Shown: in pieces, positions 18,483 to 27,769 of the stretch
Numbering within the stretch: the stretch's first letter is position 1
How the letters are laid out: each line of letters starts with the position of its first letter
DNA from: Halochromatium glycolicum
GTDB lineage: Bacteria > Pseudomonadota > Gammaproteobacteria > Chromatiales > Chromatiaceae
Assembly (NCBI RefSeq): GCF_016584085.1
Contig: NZ_NRSJ01000017.1
Location: 1 to 64,000, forward strand
Length of the DNA: 64,000 nucleotides
Reading direction: 5' to 3'
Position numbers and translations under genes: made by a program
Notes under the pieces: model-generated
What the model saw: only the letters and a program-made list of their open reading frames with translations
What the model was told of the DNA's origin: nothing
Database searches by the model: none

Positions 18483-19487
18483 TCAGAATCGGTTGTTGTC
18501 GCCGTTGAGCAGGTTGCCAAGGCCGCCGAGCACTGAACCTTCGCCCTGACTCCCACCACGCTGCGGTGCGGCGGCGAGCATGCGCCCGGCCATGCGCGAG
18601 AACGGCAAAGACTGCAGCCAGACGCGGCCGGGACCGGTCAGGACGGCGAAGAACACGCCTTCGCCACCGAATAGCGACGATTTGATGCCGCCGACCTGCT
18701 CCAGTTCGAAGCCGACCTGCTGCTCGAAGCCGACCACGCAGCCGGTATCGACGTGCAGTACCTCGCCAGGCTCGAGCACCTTCTCAGTCACGCAGCCGCC
18801 GGCATGGATGAAGACCAGGCCGTCGCCGTCCAGCCGCTGCATGATGAAGCCCTCCCCGCCGAACAGGCCGGTCAGGATCTTGCGCTGGAAGAAGATCCCC
18901 ATCGCCACACCCTTGGCGCCGCACAGGAAGCTGTCCTTCTGGCAGATCAGGGTGCCACCGACATCGGTGAGCCTCACCGGGACGATGCTGCCGGGATAAG
19001 GCGCCCCGAACGCGACCCTCGCCTTGCCTTGTCCGGTGTGGGTAAAGACCGTCGTGAACAGGCTCTCGCCGGTCACCAGCCGCTTGCCGGCGCCGACGAG
19101 CTTGTCCAGCAGGCCGCCACCTTGACCGCTGTGGGAACCGTCGCCGAACACCGTTTCCAACTGGATGGCCGGATGCTTATACATCATCGCCCCGGCCTCG
19201 GCGACCGCGCTCTCACCCGGGTCCAGCTCGACCTCGACATACTGCATCTCATGGCCGAAGATCTCGTAGTCGACCTCGTCCGAGCGCGGTCCGCGGCCCG
19301 GCGGCGGTGGCGCGCTGGCGGGCATCGACGCTGATGGACCGGTCAGCTCGCTGACCTGGGGAAGCGGCACCCACTCCGCGAACCCTTCTCGCCAAGCGTA
19401 ACCATTCGGGTCAGCGCTAGCGCGGGCGCGGGCCTGCTGCGGATCGAGCGGCCCGATCTGCTCACCGTTGTAGCTGAGGTACCACAT
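18483..19487 (-). CDS. GYF-domain plus AIM24/TIGR00266 family protein
   Basis: 334 residues from the ATG at 19487, which has AGGAGAG just upstream; the open frame continues to 19610 but without conserved content. Residues 1-50 form a bacterial GYF_2 domain (MWYLSYNGEQIGPLDPQQA ... WREGFAEWVPL). After a Pro/Ala linker comes the AIM24-like beta-helix (EIFGHEMQYVEVELDPGESAVAEAGAMMY ... GGEGFIMQRLDGDGLVFIHAGG ... DTGCVVGFE). The family is widespread and functionally obscure. The Gly-rich C-terminus is typical. Confidence 0.85.
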   Translation of the reverse strand: MWYLSYNGEQIGPLDPQQARARASADPNGYAWREGFAEWVPLPQVSELTGPSASMPASAPPPPGRGPRSDEVDYEIFGHEMQYVEVELDPGESAVAEAGAMMYKHPAIQLETVFGDGSHSGQGGGLLDKLVGAGKRLVTGESLFTTVFTHTGQGKARVAFGAPYPGSIVPVRLTDVGGTLICQKDSFLCGAKGVAMGIFFQRKILTGLFGGEGFIMQRLDGDGLVFIHAGGCVTEKVLEPGEVLHVDTGCVVGFEQQVGFELEQVGGIKSSLFGGEGVFFAVLTGPGRVWLQSLPFSRMAGRMLAAAPQRGGSQGEGSVLGGLGNLLNGDNNRF

Positions 19488-19674
19488 GCGGCTCTCTCCT
19501 AGTCGGGTAACGTCAAACCAATGAGCCGACCGGGGCAGCTGTGCCGCCGGTGGCCAGGGTGAAGGCGGCATGGCGCGCAACGGACTCGCACGAGCACGCC
19601 AGGGGCTCATCCCTCGAAAAGGCCGTATCGTATCCTATCGGCTACGAGGTCAGCAGAGGCTAGCGTCGGGCCGC

Positions 19675-19902
19675 TCAGCGCACCTGTATCCAGGCCATGC
19701 GCCCGAGCTTAGCGAACAGCAGCAGCCAAGGAATCCCATGCAGTAGCAGATCGAAGATGTCGATCGGCCGCACCAGCGTGCCAGCCGCCAGCATCTTGAG
19801 CTTCTCCCAGACGTGGGGCTCAGGGACGAAGGGGGCGAGCCCAAGGGTCAACGCGATAATCAGAAGCAGGCCGAGCGGCAATCGGTCGAGCCAATCAAGC
19901 AT
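19675..19902 (-). CDS. Small two-helix membrane protein (often called RND transporter)
   Basis: 75 residues with two hydrophobic segments (LPLGLLLIIALTLGLAPF and FDLLLHGIPWLLLFAKL) and the conserved core FVPEPHVWEKLKMLAAGTLVRPIDIFD. Proteins of this size and sequence are conserved in gammaproteobacteria and are usually labelled RND transporter, although they are far too short to be one. Real role unknown. Confidence 0.75.
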   Translation of the reverse strand: MLDWLDRLPLGLLLIIALTLGLAPFVPEPHVWEKLKMLAAGTLVRPIDIFDLLLHGIPWLLLFAKLGRMAWIQVR

Positions 19903-20051
19903 GGCCGGGTCTCCTCAGGTCTCGGTGTCGTCGCCATGATAGCGTGCTGCGAGTCGCGCGTGCCGTCGGCTGTGTTGTGCAAGCCGTCGCGCACAACAAT
20001 GAGCTCGCCGCGCTTGAGGATCGCCTATTCACGCTCAGTTTCCCTCCATAG

Positions 20052-20084
20052 AAAAAAGGCCCGATTCGATGAACGAATCAGGCC
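20052..20084 (-). terminator. Rho-independent terminator of moaA
   Basis: On the minus strand, an 11-base stem (ggcctgattcg paired with cgaatcgggcc, one mismatch) with a five-base loop is followed by six T residues. It lies about 100 bases after the moaA stop. Confidence 0.88.
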
Positions 20085-20180
20085 ATAAACCTCCACCAAG
20101 GGGAGCGAGGACACCAAGAGGCGCAACGCACTGCGCAAGAGCCGCACATTGCGCCCGTCAATCAGGTTGAAGCCTGTCCA

Positions 20181-21233
20181 TCAACCACCAGTCGCGTTCA
20201 TGTGTCGGAAGATCACTGGCTTCGCTTCAAGATCGAAATCATGGCCGGCCGGTTTAAGATCCATTGCTGCCAAAATCACCTGTTTCACACGGTCATCATC
20301 CGTCGGGTTCGCGTGCAGTGCTCTGCGCAGGTCGACCGAGTGCTCTTGACCAAGACAAAGCAGAAGCCGTCCTTGTGGCGTCACCCGAACACGATTACAG
20401 TCTGAACAGAAATTATGACTATGCGGGGAAATGAAACCCACTCGTGTCGGTGTGCCCGCCACCCGCATATACCTCGATGGACCACCCGTTTTCTCGAGTG
20501 TTGGCAGTAGATCGAAATGGTTCTCCAGGTCAGCTCTTATCTCATCACTCGAGTAAAAGGCCTCCGCACGATCATGCTCACTGATGACGCCGAGCGGCAT
20601 CTCTTCGATAAAGCTGATATCGATCCCTCGGTCGACCGCGAAGTGAACGAGATCGACAACCTCATCGTGGTTGCGATTCTTTAGGATCACGCTATTGAGT
20701 TTAATACCGTTGAAACCCGCTGTCTGGGCCGCGTCTAACCCATCAAGCGTGCGCTCGATTCGGCCAACCCGGGTGATCGCCCGAAAACGTTCAGGTCTGA
20801 GCGAGTCGAGACTAATATTGATACGCGTCACGCCAGCCTCTCGGAGGGCAGTCGCGTAGCGAGGGAGCTGGGTCGCGTTCGTCGTCAACGTCAGATCTTG
20901 TATGCCCGGAAGCGCACCGAGTCGCTCGAACAACGAGACAACGTTCGGTCGCACGAGCGGCTCACCACCTGTGACGCGGAGCTTGGTGACACCGAGCTCG
21001 CTAAACAGGCGCCCGACCCGGGCCACCTCTTCTAGGGTCAATAGCTGAGCCCGCGGAAGAAAGGTCATGTTCTCCGACATGCAATACACGCACCGGAGAT
21101 CACAACGATCCGTAACCGATAGTCGGACATAGGTGATTCGACGACCAAAGCGGTCAGTGAGGCCGCCGCTCCCCACTGTGGCGCCGCCACCTCGGTTGCC
21201 GTTGCTAGGTAAATCATTGTGCTGCCGGCTCAA
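20181..21233 (-). CDS. moaA: GTP 3',8-cyclase, molybdenum cofactor biosynthesis
   Basis: 350 residues. The radical-SAM cluster motif is CDLRCVYC (Cys 44, 48, 51), followed by RVTGGEPLVRPN. The C-terminal second 4Fe-4S site is FCSDCNRVRVTPQGRLLLC, and the protein ends in the Gly-Gly pair needed for activity. It converts GTP to the precursor of pterin in the first step of Moco synthesis. The window contains NarG and another molybdopterin enzyme, so a moaA copy here fits a dedicated Moco supply. A strong terminator follows the gene. Confidence 0.95.
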   Translation of the reverse strand: MSRQHNDLPSNGNRGGGATVGSGGLTDRFGRRITYVRLSVTDRCDLRCVYCMSENMTFLPRAQLLTLEEVARVGRLFSELGVTKLRVTGGEPLVRPNVVSLFERLGALPGIQDLTLTTNATQLPRYATALREAGVTRINISLDSLRPERFRAITRVGRIERTLDGLDAAQTAGFNGIKLNSVILKNRNHDEVVDLVHFAVDRGIDISFIEEMPLGVISEHDRAEAFYSSDEIRADLENHFDLLPTLEKTGGPSRYMRVAGTPTRVGFISPHSHNFCSDCNRVRVTPQGRLLLCLGQEHSVDLRRALHANPTDDDRVKQVILAAMDLKPAGHDFDLEAKPVIFRHMNATGG

Positions 21234-21424
21234 GAGCGACTCCCAGACTAAGAGGTTGCGCGATAAAAAACCTTAGAGCAATCTACATACCAAGCTAACT
21301 CGCCCTCCCAACCAATAGCCAATGTCCTGTCATTGTTGATCGCGCAGGTCCGATCGCGGGTTTTCAAGGCCCAGCAATCGGACAATAGAGCCCAGCCTGC
21401 GCCTCAGTGTTGGTGCAATTTGTC

Positions 21425-22342
21425 TCAATCTCGGTCGACCCCGCGCCCAGGCTGATCAGCGCCGTTGTGAGGCACCTCCCCGGACTCGGGCTCAGAATTA
21501 GAGAAGAGCATCTGCGAGAGCCAGCTCGATTGCTCGTTGAGCACAGGCTCAGCAAGCACCCAAATCTGAAACTCGGCTCCGCGCCGCGAGCTCGATCGAG
21601 GAGCCAGCGTCAGCGCACCTCCATACCGTCTGATCAGCGCTGTGCTAACAGACAGACCGAGCCCCGTACCGGTCCCAAGCTCCTTGGTGGTAAAGAACGG
21701 CTCGAAGATCTTGTTTGCCAGGTCGTCACCAATACCAGGACCATTGTCCGCAATAGAAATGATCAAGCCGCGTCCTGGCCAATCTCTAGAACGGATTTCG
21801 ATACGGCCGTCCGAGGGGTCGACCGCATGCGAGGCATTGGCCACCAGATTCGCAATGATCTGCTGGAGATCCTGGCGGCCGATACGCACTTGCTGAACCG
21901 CGCGTAGGTCAAGTGCGATTTCAACTGCCCCTTCCTTCGACTGGTGGAGGACGCCAGCGATGGTGTCGCGGATGAGGCCATTCATCGCCGCTGCGTCTAA
22001 TACACCCATGTCTCTAACCGGCCCGGCAATACGAAGCAGGTTATTGACAACCTTCTGGATGCGAACGATCTGCTGAACGATCGAGGCGACTTCCGATCGC
22101 ACAGCCCAGGCGTCGGGGCCAAGCTCTTGGAGCGTCAGCTCGACGTAGCCGAGCATGATCGTCAACGGATTGTTGATCTCATGCGCGACACTCGCGATCA
22201 GCTCGCCGGCGGCGGCCAGTTTCTCTTCCTGTACCAGCTGTTTCTGGCGCATCTCGCGCAACAGCTCGAGCAGCTCCTGTGGCGAATGCTCGTCGGCCAG
22301 CTGATCGAGCCATTGGGCTGTTTGGTCGTCAGCCTGAGGCAT
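21425..22342 (-). CDS. NtrB-like cytoplasmic sensor histidine kinase
   Basis: About 305 residues from the ATG at 22342, which overlaps the stop of the response regulator gene by 14 bases. No membrane segment is present. A coiled helical start (EHSPQELLELLREMRQKQLVQEEKLAAAGE) leads to the H-box ASVAHEINNPLTIM (His about 54), then N box LVANASHAVD, and G boxes ADNGPGIG and GTGTGLGLSV. Only a short N-terminal region is available for sensing, so the signal may come from a partner protein. It forms a two-component system with the adjacent sigma-54 activator. Confidence 0.9.
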   Translation of the reverse strand: MPQADDQTAQWLDQLADEHSPQELLELLREMRQKQLVQEEKLAAAGELIASVAHEINNPLTIMLGYVELTLQELGPDAWAVRSEVASIVQQIVRIQKVVNNLLRIAGPVRDMGVLDAAAMNGLIRDTIAGVLHQSKEGAVEIALDLRAVQQVRIGRQDLQQIIANLVANASHAVDPSDGRIEIRSRDWPGRGLIISIADNGPGIGDDLANKIFEPFFTTKELGTGTGLGLSVSTALIRRYGGALTLAPRSSSRRGAEFQIWVLAEPVLNEQSSWLSQMLFSNSEPESGEVPHNGADQPGRGVDRD

Positions 22343-23750
22343 CTGCTTCTTGGCCAAGTGACCACTCCTTGACCTTACGCTCGATCGTCTTTCGAGAAAC
22401 GCCGAGGATGCGTGCGGCTTCAGATTTATTCCCTTGCGTTTCGCGCAGTGTCTGAAGGATGTGCGCCCGCTGCAGGGCCTCGAGTGTCGAGTCAGCGTGA
22501 CCGGGAACCGTGCGGTCGGCTGCCTCATCACCCTGCGGTAGAAAATCCGCAACCGACTGACCGAATAACAGCGAGCGCTCGATCACATTACGAAGCTCGC
22601 GACAGTTTCCGGGCCAGTCATACGCTAAGAGGCAACGCCGGTCGCGCTCGGTCAGCACCGGCTTGGTCTGAGCGAGGTTACTTGAGAGCATCTCCAAGAA
22701 GTAGTCCGCCAAGAGCAAGATATCATGAGGCCTTTCACGCAAAGGCGGCACTCGGATATCAACGACATTCAGTCGGTAGAACAAATCCTTCCGAAAGCGC
22801 CCGGCCTCGACTTCAATAGCGAGATCGCGATTGGTTGCGGTAATGACACGGACGCTCGCATCGATCTCGTGGGTACCTCCGACAGGGCGATATCGTCGCT
22901 CTTCGAGAACCCGAAGCAGCTTCGCCTGCATGGCCAAGGGCATCTCGCCGACCTCATCCAGGAACAGCGTTCCGCCCTCGGCGTGCCCGAACAACCCGGT
23001 GCGTGCTTGGTGCGCACCAGTGAATGCTCCTTTGACGTGCCCAAAGAGCTCACTCTCGATCAGCTCTGCCGAGATGGCCCCGCAGTTGATGGGGACATAA
23101 GCACCGGTGCGTCCGCTGAGATCGTGCAGCGCACGGGCCACGACCTCCTTGCCGCTACCGGTCTCACCGGTGATGAGTACGGTTGTCGGTGTAGGCGCGA
23201 TTCGACGAATCGCGTCCCAGACGCCTTGCATGGCTCCTCGTTCACTCATCATTCGCTGAGCTGCGGCCGCCCCCGCGTCATCTCCGCGCGTCGGTTGCGC
23301 GTTGATCGAGTCCTGTCGCCGCTCGACGACACGTTTGATGAGTGCCTGCAACTCATTAATTTGGAAAGGTTTCTTGAGAATCTTGTCGGCCTCGTTCTTG
23401 GCTAGCACGACCTCGCTGTGGAGATCCGGGAAACCCGTCATGAGAATCACGTCGATGGCATCGTTATGACGCACACGAAACTCACGAGCCAGCTCCCGGC
23501 CATCGAATGCGCCGGGGAGGCGAATATCGGCAATCAGCAGATCAAACTTTGAGCTTTGGGCTCGAGCGCGTGCCTCGTCCGCGCTGCCCGCGGTCTCAAC
23601 GCGCGTGAATTGCGAGCCGAGCGCCCGTTTGAGGAACCGCCTCATCTCCGGTTCGTCATCGACAATCAGAAGCCCATTATTGTAGGTCGGGCATCGCTGT
23701 GGTTGGCCGAAAGCAACCTCGGCGCCCGCGCTAGCTGTAGAAGCATGCAT
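22329..23750 (-). CDS. NtrC-family sigma-54 response regulator
   Basis: 473 residues with the complete NtrC architecture. Receiver domain: acidic pocket LLIVDDEPEM, phospho-acceptor Asp near 75 in IADIRLPG, Lys in ILKKPF. AAA+ domain: Walker A GETGSGKE, the sigma-54 contact loop GAFTGA, Walker B GGTLFLDEVGEM. C-terminal Fis-type helix-turn-helix: NKSEAARILGVSRKTIERKVKEW. It activates promoters used by sigma-54 RNA polymerase; candidate promoters are annotated upstream of the narK unit, the nar operon and the aurF gene. Direct control of these by this protein is an inference. Confidence 0.95.
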   Translation of the reverse strand: MHASTASAGAEVAFGQPQRCPTYNNGLLIVDDEPEMRRFLKRALGSQFTRVETAGSADEARARAQSSKFDLLIADIRLPGAFDGRELAREFRVRHNDAIDVILMTGFPDLHSEVVLAKNEADKILKKPFQINELQALIKRVVERRQDSINAQPTRGDDAGAAAAQRMMSERGAMQGVWDAIRRIAPTPTTVLITGETGSGKEVVARALHDLSGRTGAYVPINCGAISAELIESELFGHVKGAFTGAHQARTGLFGHAEGGTLFLDEVGEMPLAMQAKLLRVLEERRYRPVGGTHEIDASVRVITATNRDLAIEVEAGRFRKDLFYRLNVVDIRVPPLRERPHDILLLADYFLEMLSSNLAQTKPVLTERDRRCLLAYDWPGNCRELRNVIERSLLFGQSVADFLPQGDEAADRTVPGHADSTLEALQRAHILQTLRETQGNKSEAARILGVSRKTIERKVKEWSLGQEADASG

Positions 23751-24207
23751 CAGTGGTGTCCTCAGTGGTGTTCTCGTCTATCAATTTATTGTGCCAAGGG
23801 TGATGCGGCCTCATGACCCACCTTGCGAGGTTCCACTAGAAGCAATTGCCTCTTTGCTAATGGAACCCTGGTGATCATCGTTCGCCCCTTGTGTTGGCTC
23901 ATTCGCCGGGATATGCCGCACCTAGCCGGGGGTGACGGTGCATATCACGAGCATGCGGCTTGAGCTCTTCGATCTTTCCATCAAAGAATATACACGATCC
24001 CAATGCTAAGCAAACGCAACTTACGTGACATTAGTATCGGCTCTCCCGATATGAAGCCGAACATTAGCCTATTAACGCATTAGAGTTAACTGACATAATG
24101 GCGCAATGTCTGCTCAGGGGGACGGGTTTCCAGAGAAGCGCGCCAAGGAGACAGTAGGCGGGCCCTTCGGGCCCGCTCGAGTGCCGCGCGAAGATCGATC
24201 CTGCTTC
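23751..24207. other. Intergenic region upstream of the two-component genes
   Basis: Holds no supported gene. It contains the imperfect palindrome at 23829-23867 and, at about 24157-24176, a strong GC hairpin (gcgggcccttcgggcccgc) without a T-run. An open frame across 24064-24312 runs through this hairpin and the following repeat and was not accepted. Confidence 0.55.
23829..23867. promoter_or_regulatory. Inverted repeat upstream of the NtrC-like gene
   Basis: The arms ggttccactag and ctaatggaacc (one mismatch) are separated by 17 bases, about 80 bases before the regulator start. Position and symmetry suggest an operator, perhaps autoregulatory; no protein can be assigned. Confidence 0.35.
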
Positions 24208-24297
24208 CTTGAGAAGCCTTGACAGATGCCCTTCGTAGCCAGTTAGCTCAGGAGGTTGTGCGAGCCAAGCGGCTGTTTTGGTCGGGCTTCTTAAAAC
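24208..24297 (-). repeat. Palindromic intergenic repeat (family 2), copy 1
   Basis: The minus strand reads aagaagcccgaccaaaacag then cgcacaacctcctgagc and ctggctac, matching the first unit of the paired repeat at 49852-49928 with few changes. The outer halves are complementary, so the transcript could fold into a long hairpin. It lies just after the stop of the DUF59-fusion gene. Confidence 0.75.
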
Positions 24298-24315
24298 CCG
24301 TTCGGAGTCCAATGC

Positions 24316-25179
24316 TTAGGCATTGCTTGCCTCCTGCGTTGCGGCGTGCTCTGGATCAGTGGCTTGACCGCTGTACGCACGATAGAAGGCATCAACGAAC
24401 GGACGAAAGTCCTTGACCGTGCCATAGATCGCGACGACCCCCTGGCGATCGCGGTCGTAGACGAGATTCACCCCTTCGGTACGACCTGCCGGGTTTGGTC
24501 GCGCCTTGCCGTTGTAGTAGACCCAGTGGCGGGCCTGTATCGAGGCATACAGCAGGTTCTGTTCGCGGTGCACCAGCCAGAGCACCCCATAGTTCCAACT
24601 ATCGATGCTGAATCGGAATTTGGACGTCTCTGCGTCCGGATCATCCGGATCGACCTGCCACTGAAACACCGGAACCACACCGTCATAGGTCGGGTCCGCG
24701 TTGCCCTGGGGTCCATCAACCGCTGGCGGCTCAAAGGCACTGGGCATATCAGCCGGAGGCTCGGTCGCCTGCTTTGGCTTCTCCTGTGCTGGCTCGCCGG
24801 CCGCAAGCAGGTCCTTCATCTGCGGCGCGCCGCCATGCCCTGGGTCTGGGATGGGCTCCAAACCGTACTCGTTCATGTCGACTTGCAGCGGATTCATCGA
24901 GGCCCCGCCAAGCAGCAACGAGTCGTCGTCGTAAGGCGGCTCGGTATGGATCTGCACGCGGTCGAAGCCGATCTGCCTCAAGAGGCCCTCGACCTCGCGC
25001 TCCATCACCGCGACCTTTTCGGCATTGATCGAATCAGGTGTCAGCTCAACCTCGACGCTTGTATCCTCAACGGCGACGCTCTTGACGAATCCGAGCGCGA
25101 CGAGGTCGCGCGAGCGACCCGGAAACCGCACTTGTCGCAGAGATTCCTTGACTTGCTCTGGCTGCATAGATGGCATCAT
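24316..25179 (-). CDS. DUF59-fusion protein next to cys genes
   Basis: 287 residues from the ATG at 25179, four bases after a strong GGAGGAG. Residues 1-85 form a MIP18/DUF59-like domain (VKESLRQVRFPGRSRDLVALGFVKSVAVED) as found in Fe-S cluster assembly factors. A variable Pro-rich linker follows, and the last 110 residues (FQWQVDPDDPDAET ... NLVYDRDRQGVVAIYGTVKDFRPFVDAFYRAY) form a domain shared only with the paralogue at 47789-48652 in this window. The paralogue has the same length and precedes narG. A chaperone role in inserting Fe-S clusters into sulfite/nitrate reductases is plausible but inferred. Confidence 0.75.
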   Translation of the reverse strand: MMPSMQPEQVKESLRQVRFPGRSRDLVALGFVKSVAVEDTSVEVELTPDSINAEKVAVMEREVEGLLRQIGFDRVQIHTEPPYDDDSLLLGGASMNPLQVDMNEYGLEPIPDPGHGGAPQMKDLLAAGEPAQEKPKQATEPPADMPSAFEPPAVDGPQGNADPTYDGVVPVFQWQVDPDDPDAETSKFRFSIDSWNYGVLWLVHREQNLLYASIQARHWVYYNGKARPNPAGRTEGVNLVYDRDRQGVVAIYGTVKDFRPFVDAFYRAYSGQATDPEHAATQEASNA

Positions 25180-25371
25180 CGATCTCCTCCGGGGCTGGTG
25201 CACCGAACAGCATTGACGTTTCGAAACGCTTGCCGAGACTGAGCAAGCGGGCGGAAGTGCGTATGCAATTCGCGCGCCGGCCTCGCGCCAGCGTGCTCGG
25301 GCTCAGATCAGAGCGCGCGCGACGATCTGATCCGCTGCATCAGACCATCGGTTCAAACCCGGGGTAGTCGA

Positions 25372-26091
25372 TTAGCGATGCAAGCCGCACTCGCGCTTTA
25401 TCCCGAAGAAGCGCGTGTCTTCCTCCCGCATACCAACGAGCAGCGGCATCGTGGTATGGGTATCCCCGATCGAGACATAGCCCTGATCCTTTAGAGGATG
25501 CTCTGGAAGGTCATGGCGTCGTAGGTAGCGATGGATGTCGATCGATCGCCAGTCAACGATCGGATGGACCTTCAAGCATTGGTCCTGCCAGCGCAGCACG
25601 GGAAGCTCGCGCCGCGTATCCGCCTGCTGACGGCGCAAGCCAACAAACCAGGTCTTGGCCCCGAGCTCACGGAGTGCACGCTGCATGGGCTCGACCTTGT
25701 TGAGTCGGTTGTATCGGTCGATACCGTCAAGCCCCTGCTGCCAGAGGCGACCAAAGCGGGCCTCTTGCCAGGCTGCAGACAACTCCGGACGGTAGACCTT
25801 GAGGTTGAGCGAGAACCGGTCAGAGAGCTCATCGATCAGTTGGTAGGTCTCCGGGAACAGGTAGCCCGTATCGATGAGAACGACCGGGATGTCGGGTACG
25901 ACCCGCGTCAGCAGGTGCAGCATCACCGGCGATTGCGTGCCGAAGCTCGATGAGAGCACTTGCGGCCCCGGCAGATGCTCGAGCGCCCAGTGGACCCGTT
26001 CAGGAGCCGTCTTGCCCTCGAGGAGCCGATTCGCATGCTCGAGCGCCGCGGCGTCGCCAGCCAATAGCTTGTTCAGATCAGTTTGCAGCAT
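25372..26091 (-). CDS. cysH: Phosphoadenylyl-sulfate (PAPS) reductase
   Basis: 239 residues, starting at the ATG at 26091, which overlaps the end of cysI by 14 bases. The PP-loop ATPase-like motif is [15 protein letters not shown] and the catalytic cysteine is in the C-terminal KRECGLH. The paired CC...CxxC motif of APS reductases is absent, so this is the PAPS-specific, iron-sulfur-free type. It reduces PAPS to sulfite, which the CysJI complex then reduces. It is last in the cysJ-cysI-cysH operon. Confidence 0.92.
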   Translation of the reverse strand: MLQTDLNKLLAGDAAALEHANRLLEGKTAPERVHWALEHLPGPQVLSSSFGTQSPVMLHLLTRVVPDIPVVLIDTGYLFPETYQLIDELSDRFSLNLKVYRPELSAAWQEARFGRLWQQGLDGIDRYNRLNKVEPMQRALRELGAKTWFVGLRRQQADTRRELPVLRWQDQCLKVHPIVDWRSIDIHRYLRRHDLPEHPLKDQGYVSIGDTHTTMPLLVGMREEDTRFFGIKRECGLHR

Positions 26092-27769
26092 GGAAGTCCT
26101 CCGCAGGATTGATGACTGGCGCGACCACGGCATCGCGGATCATAAAGTCGCCGAAGCCCTCCCCGGGACGCCGGCCCGCGGCAAAGCGGCCGAACAGGCG
26201 GTCGATCTCGGCCAACAGCGCCGGCTCGTCGAGGTTCTCGCGATAGAGCCGATTGAGGCGCGTGCCGACCCCATCGCCACCGAGCATCAGGTTGTATCGA
26301 CCCGGTGCCTTGCCGACCAGCGCAAGCTCCGCCAGGTAGGGGCGCGCGCAGCCGTTGGGGCAGCCGGTGATCCGGGTCACGATGTGCTGATCGGCAATAC
26401 CGTGCTTCTCGGCCAGCCGCTCGACCTGGCTCAAGAAGTCAGGGTAGTAGCGCTCGGCCTCGGCCATCGCCAACGGGCAGGTTGGCAAGGCGACGCAGGA
26501 CAGGCCGTTTAGCCGCAGCGGCGCGTGTCGCGCGGCGAGAAGGCCGTGCTCGCGTGCGAGCGCATCGATCCGCGCCTGCTGACAGGCGGGCACGCCAGCG
26601 ATGATCAGGTTCTGATTCGGCGTGATGCGGAAATCGCCCTGGTGGACCCGGGCGATCTCGCGCAGGCCGCGCATCGGTGATGCGCCAGGCCGATCCACCA
26701 AGCGGCCATTCTCGATGTAGACGGTCAGATGCCAACGTTCATCGTCACCCTGCACCCATCCGTAGCGGTCCCCCTGATCGGTGAACACGACTTCTCGGGC
26801 CGGACCAAGGCGACAGCCGGCGCGTCGCTCGACCTCATTGCGGAAGGCCTCAACCCCCATCCGCTCGATGCTGTACTTGAGTCGGGCGTGCCGGCGATCC
26901 CGTCGATCACCGACGTCGCGTTGGATACCGACGACCGCCTCAGCGATCGCAAGGGTCTGCTCGGGCGCTATGAAGCCGAGCGTGTCGGCCAACCGCGGAA
27001 AGGTCGATGCATCCCCATGCGTCATACCCATGCCGCCGCCGGCAAGCACATTGAAACCGAGCAACTCGCCGTTCTCGATGATCGCGACGAAGCCGAGGTC
27101 ATTACTGTAGACGTCGACGTCGTTGTGCGGTGGTACCGCGATTGCGGTCTTGAACTTGCGCGGCAGATAGGTTTCGCCGTAGAGCGGCTCAGCATCGGCG
27201 GTACCCGTCACGTGCTCGCCGTCGAGCCATAGCTCGTGATAGGCACGGGTGCGGGGCAGCAGATGCTCGCTGATCCGCTTCGCCCAACCATGCACCTCTC
27301 TGTGCACCGGAGACTCGACCGGGTTGGGATTGCAGAGCACGTTGCGGTTGACATCGCCGCAGCCGCCGATCGAGTCGATCATGACCTTATTGATGCCGCG
27401 GATCACCGACTCGACATTGCGCTTCAAGATACCGTGATACTGGAAGCTTTGGCGCGTTGTCAGCCGCAGGCTGCCCGCGGTCAGTGCGCGGCCGATCCCG
27501 TCGATGGCCAGCCACTGTGTCGTTGTGCAGACACCACCCGGAAGTCGAGCACGCAGCATGAAGCCAAAGGAAGGCTCAAGGTAGTGCTCGCGGCGCGCCT
27601 GCCGCTGATCGCGATCATCTTGCTGGTAGAAGCCGTGAAACTTGGTGATCTGGGCATCAGCGTCGGCGAGCGCGCCAGTGAGCTCATCGGCCATGCTCGC
27701 CTTGAGCGTGCCACGCAGGTAGTTGCTGAAGCGCTTGATCGCTTCATTCTCGTGCAGGGGTGAGTTCAT
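26078..27769 (-). CDS. cysI: Sulfite reductase (NADPH) hemoprotein beta subunit
   Basis: 563 residues, normal length for CysI. The siroheme/4Fe-4S ligand regions are [15 protein letters not shown] and [23 protein letters not shown] and the N-terminal [15 protein letters not shown] are characteristic. The ATG shares one base with the cysJ stop (TGATG), and cysH overlaps its end, so the three are translated as one unit. It catalyses six-electron reduction of sulfite to sulfide in cysteine synthesis. Confidence 0.95.
   Translation of the reverse strand: MNSPLHENEAIKRFSNYLRGTLKASMADELTGALADADAQITKFHGFYQQDDRDQRQARREHYLEPSFGFMLRARLPGGVCTTTQWLAIDGIGRALTAGSLRLTTRQSFQYHGILKRNVESVIRGINKVMIDSIGGCGDVNRNVLCNPNPVESPVHREVHGWAKRISEHLLPRTRAYHELWLDGEHVTGTADAEPLYGETYLPRKFKTAIAVPPHNDVDVYSNDLGFVAIIENGELLGFNVLAGGGMGMTHGDASTFPRLADTLGFIAPEQTLAIAEAVVGIQRDVGDRRDRRHARLKYSIERMGVEAFRNEVERRAGCRLGPAREVVFTDQGDRYGWVQGDDERWHLTVYIENGRLVDRPGASPMRGLREIARVHQGDFRITPNQNLIIAGVPACQQARIDALAREHGLLAARHAPLRLNGLSCVALPTCPLAMAEAERYYPDFLSQVERLAEKHGIADQHIVTRITGCPNGCARPYLAELALVGKAPGRYNLMLGGDGVGTRLNRLYRENLDEPALLAEIDRLFGRFAAGRRPGEGFGDFMIRDAVVAPVINPAEDFHAAN

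Noticed and set aside
24064..24312. 82-codon leftward open frame
   Set aside because: It runs through a GC hairpin and a dispersed repeat and shows no conserved motif.
25372..26091. APS reductase instead of PAPS reductase
   Set aside because: The paired cysteine motifs that bind the 4Fe-4S cluster of APS reductases are missing; only the C-terminal ECGLH cysteine is present.
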